Made by a program: the position numbers and the translations under genes
Shown here: piece by piece, positions 46,696 through 60,578 of the stretch
How positions within the stretch are numbered: the first letter of the stretch is position 1
How the letters are laid out: each line of letters starts with the position of its first letter
NCBI RefSeq assembly: GCF_051106095.1
Contig: NC_135791.1
Span: forward strand, 3,798,001-3,862,000
Reading direction: 5' to 3'
From: Pogona vitticeps
Taxonomy: Eukaryota; Chordata; Lepidosauria; Squamata; Agamidae
DNA: 64,000 nt
Notes under the pieces: model-generated
Told to the model about the DNA's origin: nothing
Databases searched by the model: none
The model's input: the letters and a program-made list of their open reading frames with translations, nothing else

Positions 46696-47977
46696 ATGAA
46701 GACCGAGTGCAGCACCCATTTTGCTGTTCTGGGTACCGGGAGGGCGCCGATGATTCCCTGTCTGCCTGCACGCTTCTCTCGTCTTGGCTGCCAGCCTTGC
46801 GGTTGGAGGTTATCGGGAAAGCGAAGCAGAATTCTTGCCCAGGTGAGTTTGCTTCCGATAATGCTGCAAATCTTGGGCCCAACGAGCAGATTGCGGTGCC
46901 GTTCCAGTTCCACAAATAAAGATGTGATGGGTGTTTAGCAGACTAAGCCAGGGTATGGATATAATTGAAGAGATTGATCCCACCCCCCACCCACCCCAAA
47001 AAAAGGCCTGATGGAATGAGAGCAGCCGCTTTAAAGCTCAGGTTGGGAGTTTTGGACTTTGGGGCCAAATCTGACTTAATGGAGTTTGGTTTCGTTAACT
47101 GGAGGCTGGATGATGGTGAATGGTAGTCAGGGAGACATAAAGGTTTTTGTAAAATCAAACAGGTTTAATGCCAAAAAGCTTGGCTCCCCACTGGTCTATG
47201 CTGGTAACTATTTTTCTGATAGCCTTGCTGAACACTTAAAAAGAATTTTCCCGTCTTTGATACTAAGTTAGATGCTTGGGCTGAGAGAAATTGCCTATTT
47301 GGGGGTTATTTTTGAGTGGAGTGCACTGATGTGTGTGTTCCATTGCAGTTGTATCAAGTCCCAAGATTTAGCCACGAAGATTGGAATTGGTCAGGGTGAT
47401 TTCTTTAACAAAAAATGCAGATTGATTGTTTTTCTCAACAACAAACCGGACGGTGGTTCGAACTTTTTTCTTCTTCAAAAACCAGAACAAGTACCAAGCC
47501 CACCTCGCTGAAGGCCAGAAGGACGTCAAGCTTCCTTTCCTGGAGCTTCCAGTTGGACCAGCCATTCAAAAAGATGGTGCACGTCAGAATGGACATTCTC
47601 CCCATGTGAGATCAAACCACGGCTTGGAGAGAAAATGCACCTATTTTCATTTTTCCAGTCCGGTCCGGCTCGCCGCGAAGCCACCTGCCTGCAAACCCAG
47701 ATGTGATTTCCTTGTGAGATCCCAGCAGCATGGCCAGCTGTTGGCTTCCTACAAACCTTCTGCTTACCCCACTAGACAGAGCTTAATGGTCAGTGGGGTG
47801 ACCTGTGGACCCCTGCCCCGGCCAGACACCTCTCTCCTGCCCCAGATCAGACCAAAGATGGAGATCCATGTTTATGTCCCTAACGGGAAGGAGAATACAG
47901 ATGCAAAGTCATTGGATGAAGGCTTCCTAGAAGAGATGGACAATCGACCGAGTTCTCTACGGTTGCCAGATTCCTGA
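46696..47977 (+). CDS. Uncharacterised two-exon gene, 212 aa
   Basis: Exon 1, 46696-46842, starts at the first ATG after an in-frame TGA (46666) and ends CCCAG-GTGAGT after 49 whole codons. Exon 2, 47486-47977, follows TTTTTTCTTCTTC...ACCAG and continues in phase 0 for 163 codons to TGA, with AATAAA 12 bases later (47989). The matching phases, good splice sites and adjacent poly(A) signal support a real gene. The protein starts MKTECSTHF; its first 49 residues have four Cys and many Arg. Exon 2 begins NKYQAHLAEGQKDVKLPFLE, is Pro-, Gln- and Arg-rich in the middle (CKPRCDFLVRSQQHG) and acidic at the end (SLDEGFLEEMDN). I see no signal peptide, membrane segment or catalytic motif, and recognise no family. 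A missed middle exon is possible. Both neighbours, SFPQ and TMEM35B, are on the same strand. Confidence 0.55.
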
Positions 47978-47999
47978 AATCCACTGAAAATAAAGCTAC

Positions 48000-49090
48000 G
48001 AGAAATGGGATGTCAGATGAGTAGGGACGTGATCCTTTTCATTTCCACTTCTCATGACCCTGTTCATTTCCCAATAATACTTTATTGTAAGCTGGCATAT
48101 CTACTCATTTGCTGTACATACTTTCCCTAAGAAATAAAAAAAAGCACTAGTACAATCCATGGGGATTCTTGAAATTCTAATAGAAGACGCGGGAAGCTTT
48201 GATGAGCTGTGACTCGTTGCTCCGTAGTGAGGTTGTGGTACATTCCTGCCCCACAGATAAGACCTTGAGAACAGAAATCGAGGGTCTGGCTGCGCAGAAG
48301 GAGCAGGAAGTCCCCATAGCCGCAAGAGGGCTGGATGATTGTATTTTAAGAAAAAGCTGAAGTCTAGTTGCTTTGTATAGAACTTGTACTTGAGTAGGCC
48401 CCCTGGACCGGTGTGAGTTGCCTCCTGTAAGTTCTGTGGGTGCAATTAATGGCAACTAGAGTAGGCCCATTTGAATCTCTGGAGGAGCTGAGACAACCCA
48501 ACCCTCCACTGATTCAGCGGGACGGCTCTCCTGTGACTTGCTAGGATTAAGCGACAGGATTTCACCTGGTGGGTTCCTATGACTCGTAACTCCGACAACA
48601 CAATGATACAACAAGCAACTCTCTTTCATTTTCTCGGTGATGAGGAACAGTGGCCAAAGGATTTGCAGGAAGGGTTAAGGAACCTAGTGGTCCTCACATG
48701 TCCTTATACAAGCGGCTTGCTTGCAAAATATTGGAAGTTAATATAAACTGACCTGTCCTGGATCATACCCCGAGTCCTATCTGGTCCAGCCTTATGTTCT
48801 TATAGTGCACAGATCAGATGCCTCGTCTGCTTGCTTATGGTTTTATCCCATTTTATTCCCTTCCAGAAAAGCTCTCGGTTCCTACCTTCAGGGCTAGATT
48901 TCTGTGAGGTCACAGCAGAAGAGGAAATGAGTGGGGAGGGAAGAGGGGGAAAAACACAAGCAATTTCATGGGTCTGATCCTGGAGGACTCCCTTTCTTTG
49001 GGCATGGGAGTCTTGTGTTTATTTTAGGGAAGCATCAGATTTGTGTAGAAGACATGCTTTGGGCAAGCTGCACAGTCCCACAACACGCAC
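48000..49090. other. Intergenic, nothing recognised
   Basis: No exon, RNA gene or clear transposon is seen between the unknown gene's poly(A) site and the SINE before TMEM35B. Frames of up to 114 codons on minus (48101-48455) overlap each other and lack splice or poly(A) context. Confidence 0.4.
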
Positions 49091-49094
49091 ACAC

Positions 49095-49375
49095 GCACAC
49101 ACACAAAGAAGGGAATGGGAAACCACTTCTGAGTATGAATTCTCTACCCAGGACTGACTTGGCCATACACAATGATTAAGCCCTCCAGGTAGTTCAGTGA
49201 GATAAGTCTCTGGCTGAGAGTTCGATTCCCGGCTATGCCTCCTGCAAGTAGAGCCAGCCTGGGTAGCCTTGGGCCAGAAGGGAAGGGCAAGCCGCTTTCC
49301 GAATCTTGTCTACCTAGAAAGCCCTGGGAAGGGTCATCACGACTCAGAAGTGACTTCAGGGCACATGGTTATTAT
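49095..49375 (+). repeat. tRNA-headed SINE
   Basis: CCTCCAGGTAGTTCAGTGAG, then ATAAGTCTCTGGCTGAGAGTTCGATTCCCGG gives clear A- and B-box regions. It is followed by GCCTGGGTAGCCTTGGGCCAG and the end GGGTCATCACGACTCAGAAG, then TGACTT. Sequence before it (GGGAATGGGAAACCACTTCTG) belongs to a related SINE. Confidence 0.7.
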
Positions 49376-49469
49376 TTTTTATGATTAAAGCGGGTGCCCC
49401 AAGATTTTTGGGGTGTGTGTGGTTCAAGCGGGCAGAACACTTCCTTGTTTAGGTGTTGACCTTCAAGGC

Positions 49470-49502
49470 AAGCGTGCGCGCGCGCACACACACACACACA
49501 CT
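49470..49502. repeat. (GC)n(AC)n microsatellite
   Basis: GTGCGCGCGCGCACACACACAC, an alternating purine-pyrimidine tract upstream of TMEM35B. Confidence 0.85.
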
Positions 49503-49549
49503 CTGCCCATGACAGAACGGGCAGCCTCTCCTCCTGGCACGCGGATATC

Positions 49550-49818
49550 GCCAACCGGGCCTCTCCGTGGTCAGGAACGGTTGGCCGCGCAAGGCTGCAA
49601 AGCGGGGGTCCCTTTTCAGTCAGTCGCTCTCCGCTGGTTCGATCCCCGGGCTGGGTGTGGACGATGACGTTGGTGCAACGGAGGGCGGGAGGGGGAATCC
49701 CGCCTCTGGGCGGCTGTCGGTCGGTCGGGGCCTCTCCTCCCCTCCCCCTCGTTCAGATCTCCGCCTCCCCCCCCCCCCCCCGGTCAGGAAAGGAGGAAAG
49801 CCCAGCCCAGCAGCAGCC
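49550..49818 (+). promoter_or_regulatory. TMEM35B: TMEM35B CpG-island promoter and 5' UTR
   Basis: CpG-rich with no TATA box, running into exon 1. The island originally continued into the intron: the flanks of the transposon, 49.93-50.2 kb and 62.70-63.08 kb, are both CpG-rich and join when the element and one target copy are left out. Confidence 0.6.
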
Positions 49819-49926
49819 ATGGCGCTCCTCTTCGCCGCCCTCCGCGTGCTCCTGGGCCTTTTCTTCTCCGTCTGCGGGGTCGTGAAGCTGACCGATCGCA
49901 TTTCGGGCGAGGTGTACCAGCAGATG
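49819..49926 (+). CDS. TMEM35B: TMEM35B exon 1
   Basis: 36 codons from an ATG in good context (CAGCCATGG) to a CAGATG-GTGAGC donor. It reads MALLFAALRVLLGLFFSVCG, then a KLTDRISGEVYQQM end. Human TMEM35B, as I recall it, begins [20 protein letters not shown], then KLSEEISAPVSERM, also 36 residues to the same point. The leucine-rich start is the first membrane segment of this small four-helix DoxX-like protein; TMEM35A is a chaperone of nicotinic receptors. Later exons lie beyond the right edge. The position near SFPQ fits human synteny. A 12.5-kb transposon starts 274 bp after this exon. Confidence 0.82.
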
Positions 49927-49992
49927 GTGAGCGTGCCCGGATCTTGTCCCCCGCGGCGGCGGGCTCGGCGCTGCAGCTTGCAACAGGGCGGG

Positions 49993-50056
49993 CGCATGCA
50001 TGCATGCGCTGCATGCGCGCGCGCAGTGTGCATGCATGCATGCATGCATGCGCGCA
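49993..50056. repeat. (GCAT)n / (CG)n alternating tract
   Basis: Runs of GCATGCATGC around a GCGCGCGC core, strictly alternating purine and pyrimidine for tens of bases, so Z-DNA or cruciform prone. Lies in TMEM35B intron 1, about 145 bases before the transposon. Confidence 0.85.
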
Positions 50057-50192
50057 TTGGGCAAGGAGAGGCAGGCAAGCAGGTGGATTGCGCTTTTGCA
50101 CGCATCTGACCCCCCCCTTTGTGACAGCGGGGGTGCCTCTGAAGAGCGACCTCCCGGCGGGGCAGAAAGTCCTAGTGGTGGCAGCCGGGGCG

Positions 50193-50200
50193 AGAACTAG
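50193..50200. repeat. Target site duplication, left
   Basis: AGAACTAG, repeated exactly at 62696-62703. If the first G of the left end is counted with the target, a 9-bp duplication (AGAACTAGG) is also possible. Both sizes suit MULEs. Confidence 0.9.
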
Positions 50201-50364
50201 GGGATGTACTAAACGGATGATCACTGAAAGGGATGATCGGGATGATTGCCTGCAGTTCACCTCCAAGCCCCTAGATGTCACTATCTTTTTTCACTTAAGC
50301 TCAATTTAAACAAATAATAACCAACATAAAGCTTGTAAATATGTATGACTAATCTAAAAACGGG
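50201..50364 (+). repeat. Left terminal inverted repeat, unique part
   Basis: 164 bases starting GGGATGTACTAAACGGATGA, identical by eye to the inverse of 62532-62695. Three (G)GGATGAT boxes lie in the first 50 bases, the same box that recurs in the arrays, so they are likely transposase contact sites. Confidence 0.95.
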
Positions 50365-52100
50365 TTATTAGTGCATATATGTATACCTGGCACTGGTCTC
50401 TGTGCGTTTCCTGTGGGATGATGGCTGTATCTTTCTGATTTACGTGGGATGATGGGGTTATTAGTGCATATATGTATACCTGGCACTGGTCTCTATGCGT
50501 TTCCTGTGGGATGATGGCTGTATCTTTCTGATTTACGTGGGATGATGGGGTTATTAGTGCATATATGTATACCTGGCACTGGTCTCTATGCGTTTCCTGT
50601 GGGATGATGGCTGTATCTTTCTGATTTACGTGGGATGATGGGGTTATTAGTGCATATATGTATACCTGGCACTGGTCTCTATGCGTTTCCTGTGGGATGA
50701 TGGCTGTATCTTTCTGATTTACGTGGGATGATGGGGTTATTAGTGCATATATGTATACCTGGCACTGGCCTCTATGCGTTTCCTGTGGGATGATGGCTGT
50801 ATCTTTCTGATTTACGTGGGATGATGGGGTTATTAGTGCATATATGTATACCTGGCACTGGCCTCTATGCGTTTCCTGTGGGATGATGGCTGTATCTTTC
50901 TGATTTACGTGGGATGATGGGGTTATTAGTGCATATATGTATACCTGGCACTGGCCTCTATGCGTTTCCTGTGGGATGATGGCTGTATCTTTCTGATTTA
51001 CGTGGGATGATGGGGTTATTAGTGCATATATGTATACCTGGGACTGGCCTCTATGCGTTTCCTGTGGGATGATGGCTGTAACTTTCTGATTTACGTGGGA
51101 TGATGGGGTTATTAGTGCATATATGTATACCTGGGACTGGCCTCTATGCGTTTCCTGTGGGATGATGGCTGTAACTTTCTGATTTACGTGGGATGATGGG
51201 GTTATTAGTGCATATATGTATACCTGGCACTGGCCTCTATGCGTTTCCTGTGGGATGATGGCTGTAACTTTCTGATTTACGTGGGATGATGGGGTTATTA
51301 GTGCATATATGTATACCTGGCACTGGCCTCTATGCGTTTCCAGTGGGATGATGGCTGTATCTTTCTGATTTACGTGGGATGATGGGGTTATTAGTGCATA
51401 TATGTATACCTGGCACTGGCCTCTATGCGTTTCCAGTGGGATGATGGCTGTATCTTTCTGATTTACGTGGGATGATGGGGTTATTAGTGCATATATGTAT
51501 ACCTGGCACTGGCCTCTATGCGTTTCCTGTGGGATGATGGCTGTATCTTTCTGATTTACGTGGGATGATGGGGTTATTAGTGCATATATGTATACCTGGC
51601 ACTGGCCTCTATGCGTTTCCTGTGGGATGATGGCTGTATCTTTCTGATTTACGTGGGATGATGGGGTTATTAGTGCATATATGTATACCTGGGACTGGCC
51701 TCTATGCGTTTCCAGTGGGATGATGGCTGTATCTTTCTGATTTACGTGGGATGATGGGGTTATTAGTGCATATATGTATACCTGGCACTGGCCTCTATGC
51801 GTTTCCAGTGGGATGATGGCTGTATCTTTCTGATTTACGTGGGATGATGGGGTTATTAGTGCATATATGTATACCTGGGACTGGCCTCTATGCGTTTCCT
51901 GTGGGATGATGGCTGTATCTTTCTGATTTACGTGGGATGATGGGGTTATTAGTGCATATATGTATACCTGGCACTGGTCTCTATGCGTTTCCAGTGGGAT
52001 GATGGCTGTATCTTTCTGATTTACGTGGGATGATGGGGTTATTAGTGCATATATGTATACCTGGCACTGGTCTCTATGCGTTTCCTGTGGGATGATGGCT
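50365..52100 (+). repeat. Left subterminal array, 93-bp unit x 18 plus partial
   Basis: Each unit runs TTATTAGTGCATATATGTAT...CTGTGGGATGATGGCTG...TACGTGGGATGATGGGG. Eighteen whole units (50365-52038) and a 62-base partial. Each unit has two TGGGATGATGG boxes. Unit variants: CTGGCAC/CTGGGAC, CCTGTGGG/CCAGTGGG and, in three adjacent units (51.07-51.28 kb), TGTAAC for TGTATC. Confidence 0.97.
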
Positions 52101-55100
52101 TTATTTTTTTAGTGGTCCCTCAACATGGAATATTAATTCGTTCCAGAACAGCAAATATATGTTGAACCCATAAATATATGGAAAACTGGTAATCTGTTAT
52201 GGACCCATCAAACATGTAATCCCAGTATAAAAGAAAATAAATAAATGAAGGAATGTAAGCACACAAATAGGTCATAGAAACAGCTACTTGCCAAAAAAGT
52301 AGCAATTGTGTTCAAAGCAATTCTTTTTTTTTTTTTTTAGTATGGAGCTCATGACTTGCCTGTTACCATTCACAGCAGAGCTGCTATGTTTATTTTATAT
52401 AAGGAGTATTATTTGTTTGCAGCTTATCAGGTGCTTTCACCTGCCTTGGTGCTGGCTGTTCTGTGGCCGGCTCCAATGGCCAGGTGCTAGACATAGCAGG
52501 AAAGGATAAGACTACAGCTGAAGTCTGTATCTGATATCTCCCCATAGTGTACTCAGGTTACAGCGTAGCCAGCAGTGTACAGCAGCAGCACAGTTTAGCT
52601 TTAAAGGGTACCAGACACCTAGGACAGGCTTCCCCAATAACCCCAGTGGATTAAACTAGAGGTTATAAGATATAATTTATTATATTGATTATTTATATTG
52701 TTACTTTGTTGTATTTTTTGTGATTGCTTATTGATCACTATGCAATAAGGATTGTGTAATTTGCATATCAACCCAGCATTTGTCTGCATCCATTATCGGG
52801 TTTTTTATTCTTGTCTGTTTATTGTCTGTTTATTTAATATTTAATAAAATGTATCATTTTTAATAAAGGCTGTAGTTTATGTCTTTTTTTTAGTGCATAT
52901 GATCTAGTTTGACATATTGGCCCATATATTTGACCGTATTGGTCAGTTGTTTATAGGTAGTATATTGTAATTAGTATATTGTAATGCAGTATTGCTATCA
53001 AGCGGTCGCATAGTCTAATCTAGTCCCATAATGGGGCTAAAAACAAAACAGAATTAAAACACAATATTTAAAAAATGAAATAACCCTAAACCCAAACCGT
53101 AGGCCCAAAACCTAACCCTAACAATAAACCCTATGTTTAACCCCTAATCTTAACTCCAACTACAACCCATAACCATAATTCAACCTTCCACATGAGTTGA
53201 TCTCATGCCCGTCAAACTTTCACAGTTAACCTAACGGCCATCGATTAAACAGCTGGAACTGCTGTGTTGATAATCCAGGTATCAGTACAGCGCACCCTTA
53301 CTTTAGGCACATACTGTGATAGAACCTGTAACCCTGCATCACCTGTCTGTGAAGGCAAGCTGAGACCTATTGTACCACAACCAGTTTTGTCTGTAATAGC
53401 TGATTTACTCTCAAGGGTGACAGGTTAGTTTATTGGGGATCTGGCCGTCTATGGCCAGTAGGTAAATTCTCCTTAGGTCAACTGTGGAAAGTCGACAAGC
53501 AGAACATCGGCTCTTGTGCAAGATTGACTATATAAAATGATCGACTTGCAGAAGATCGTCTGTTCTGCAAGGTCAACCTCCACAAGGGTAATATTCTGAC
53601 TGTCGAGTGTCCTATCATCGATATTATGAAATTAACCTTTAAAGGTTTGTGGTTAGGGTTACCCTAACCATATACTGGGATGACTCGCTGCAGGACCAAC
53701 TCCCATTTGACTCCTCCTATATTTACCAATGCACATTCTGGCACACTCAATGCGCACGTGATGTGCAAAGAAAATTGATGGATCTTATGGTCAAATAGAA
53801 GGAACATAAGATTCAACGAACGTCGAGCGGGAGTGCGCGTTTAAACAACATCTTACATAAAAATATACTGTGACCACACGATGCATGATGTCATCCTAGT
53901 GTATGGCCAGCATTAGAGTTCAAACTAACAGATCTAGTTTATTGTTTTATCTATTATGGACAGTTTGTGATGCTGGAAGTTGTGGTTCTGCTGGAATTAT
54001 TCAGTATAGCCAGTCTTTGAGAGAAATTATTTATTGAAACCATGCAGAAGAAGTTCATACAGTGTTTTTGCAACTATTTCACTGTATCCATTAGGATACC
54101 ACACTAAAAGGTGTCAGACAGTACCCTAACAGATGCTGTAAGAAAGCCACAGCAATCCCATGGGGGACAATAGAGCAGTGTGAATCCAGCCTACTCCGGT
54201 GATATCTCAAGTTGGACAGAAGGTCAGCAGGTTGGCTTGTCTGATGAAGAGTTGGTTAGATTTATGCCGCGCTGTTTTAGTTGGACAAACAGGTTTGATG
54301 GATGAAAGTTTGGAGGGTTGTGGTTAAGTGAGGCTAAGTCCACACTAGGTCCGTGCAGCCTCCGTTCGTGCTGCACGGACCTAGCACGGAATGTAGACAG
54401 AACACCGACGGAGCATTCTTCCGCCGATGTTCCGTTCAAGCCTATGGTTAGGCTTGTACGGAACATCGACGGAAGAATTGCTGCATTCTCCGTCTATGTT
54501 CCGGCTAGGTCTGTGCAGCCCGAACGGAGGCTGCACGGACCTAGTGTGGACTTGGCCTTAGTCTGATGTATGGCCAACATTAGACATTGTATGCAACCAT
54601 TTTTGAATCCCTTGTTAGGCTCTGTCCCCTTGCAGACACCCACTCCCCCCCACCCCCCTCATTCTGAAGGAAAAAAAAATATTGCATGACACATTTTTTA
54701 TTCCATTTAAAAATAACAAAATTTTATGGACTTACAGAACCCCCAAAGAAGTCTACAGAGGTCACGTTTGTTCAGTCTGTATACACATGCAGACGGAAGA
54801 AATATGCCCATTCAGTCCGCTGAGCTGTTCTGGATGGAAAAGCTCTGCAGACTTTGTAAACACCAGTGTGGACCCAGCCTAAGCATTATTAAAGTATATC
54901 AAGTTCTTTGTGGGGGATTCTCTCTTCTTATCTTTGTCTACCTCTTGATAATTTCTGTTAATTATTCTGACCTGTTTATGACCTCCATGTATCTTTACCA
55001 ATATACAACAATCTGGTCACATGTCCTTTCTGTGAGATGCAAAGAAGATACATTTAATTGAAAGCATAAAACCCTGTGTGATGCAGAGGTAAGTCAGATC

Positions 55101-55191
55101 TGTTGGACCTCTGAGATCTTTGAAGGTGCTCATAACTCCAGCTACTTGAGTATTTGTTACTGCTGAAAACTGGTCTTTGGAATTTTTCATC
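52101..55191. other. Transposon body, left non-coding part
   Basis: AT-rich, without an open frame of note. 52109-52230 begins AGTGGTCCCTCAACATGGAA and looks like the end of a pogo/Tigger-type element. Around 53,040-53,170 the text is rich in CCCTAAACCC/CCTAACCCTAAC but is not a telomere array. A foldback repeat sits at 54331-54560. 54655-54885 is a diverged direct repeat of 60100-60298 (both end CCAGTGTGGACCCAGCCT). The transposase promoter should lie near 54.9-55.19 kb but no TATA can be singled out. Confidence 0.6.
54331..54560. mobile_element. Foldback MITE nested in the transposon
   Basis: Outer arms 54331-54368 and 54521-54558 pair with one mismatch in 38 (AGGCTAAGTCCACACTAGGT, then CCGTGCAGCC...). 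The interior is itself a palindrome centred near 54445, built from TTCCGTCGATGTTCCGT-like blocks. About 230 bases in all, with no coding capacity. The AGTCCACACTAG end style is one I associate with amphibian repeats. Confidence 0.8.
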
Positions 55192-59455
<4,264 letters not shown>

Positions 59456-60578
59456 AAATTGGTTTACATAAAATGTTTATACAGGAAAAGCTTACCTCCC
59501 ACCACTTGATAGAGATTGTACTACATCTCACTAATTACTTGCTTTGTTATTTTATTCTTAAACAGTATTAAAAAAAAAGTTTGTACCAATTTTTTGCTTG
59601 TGGATTACTCAGTTGCATTTGGGGGTGTATACAGTATATCGGAGCATATTTGTGTGGTTACATGTGTGTATGTATACATCTATGTAGATGACAGATGATC
59701 ATGAGCAGTGGGGACACTTTAACCCCTTCCTGATACATTTGTTTTTTTCTGAGCGTTCGTTTTTTCATCCTCGCCTTTCAAGAACATAATATTTATTTAT
59801 TTTTTTGGTCTACGACCAAAAGGGGCTTAAGGGTTTGTTTTTTGTGCTTGTACTTTGTGTTCACATTGTTTATTTTAGCCTGTAATGTACTAAGAAATCA
59901 GTAAAAAATTACTATGTGGGGTAAAATGTGGAAAAAAAATGCAATTATGCAATTTTTGAGAGTGGTTACTTTTTTTGGAGTTCATAGTTCGTATAAATGA
60001 CAAGTTGTCTTTTATTGTGCAGGTTGATACTATTCAAGTGAAACCAAATATGTGTAGTTTTTGGTACACTATGGTTTTAATACCTAAAAAAAAAACCCTT
60101 ATTTTTATTTTTTTATGCTCAAAATTAACAGAATTTTACAGACATTTATGGAATCCTCATAGAAGTCTATGGGTGTCCCTTCTGTTGTGTGTGCATAAGG
60201 ATGAAAACAAAAAAAATAGGTCCATAAAGTGCCACTCAGCTGTTTCAGACGGAACAGCTAAGCAGAACTTGGAAACTCCAGTGTGGACCCAGCCTTAAAC
60301 ATGTTATACTATATTAAAGACCTCCATACACTACGGCGATATCTTGGACCACCAATGAGACTACCCCCCCCCCCACTTTTCACAAATATGAAGCCTATAG
60401 TAGACCACATTACACACACTAGCCAACAATGTTTATGGCCTGGACTACTTTACCCACTATAAATGCATTTCAGTCACACAAATGACTATTTCATTTTCTC
60501 AAGAAATATATACTATTCTAAATAGTCCAATGTGTTAGCAGAAGAAATTGAAGTTCCATATAGTGTTGAAATTATTTA
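59456..60578. other. Transposon body, right non-coding part
   Basis: Transposase 3' UTR and spacer; no clear AATAAA is found close to the stop. 59715-60300 contains TTTAACCCCTTCCTGATACA, then GTTCGTTTTTTCATCCTCGCC, AAGGGCTTAAGGGTTTG and CAGTGTGGACCCAGCCTTAA, a layout I know from widespread frog genomic repeats. It carries no open frame. Confidence 0.55.

Noticed and set aside
49567-50309. Frames of up to 180 codons around TMEM35B exon 1
   Set aside because: CpG-island composition. Only the 36-codon frame ending at the GTGAGC donor matches a known protein.
53040-53170. Telomere-like CCCTAA text
   Set aside because: Only scattered irregular CCTAAC/CCCTAA pieces, not a tandem telomere array.
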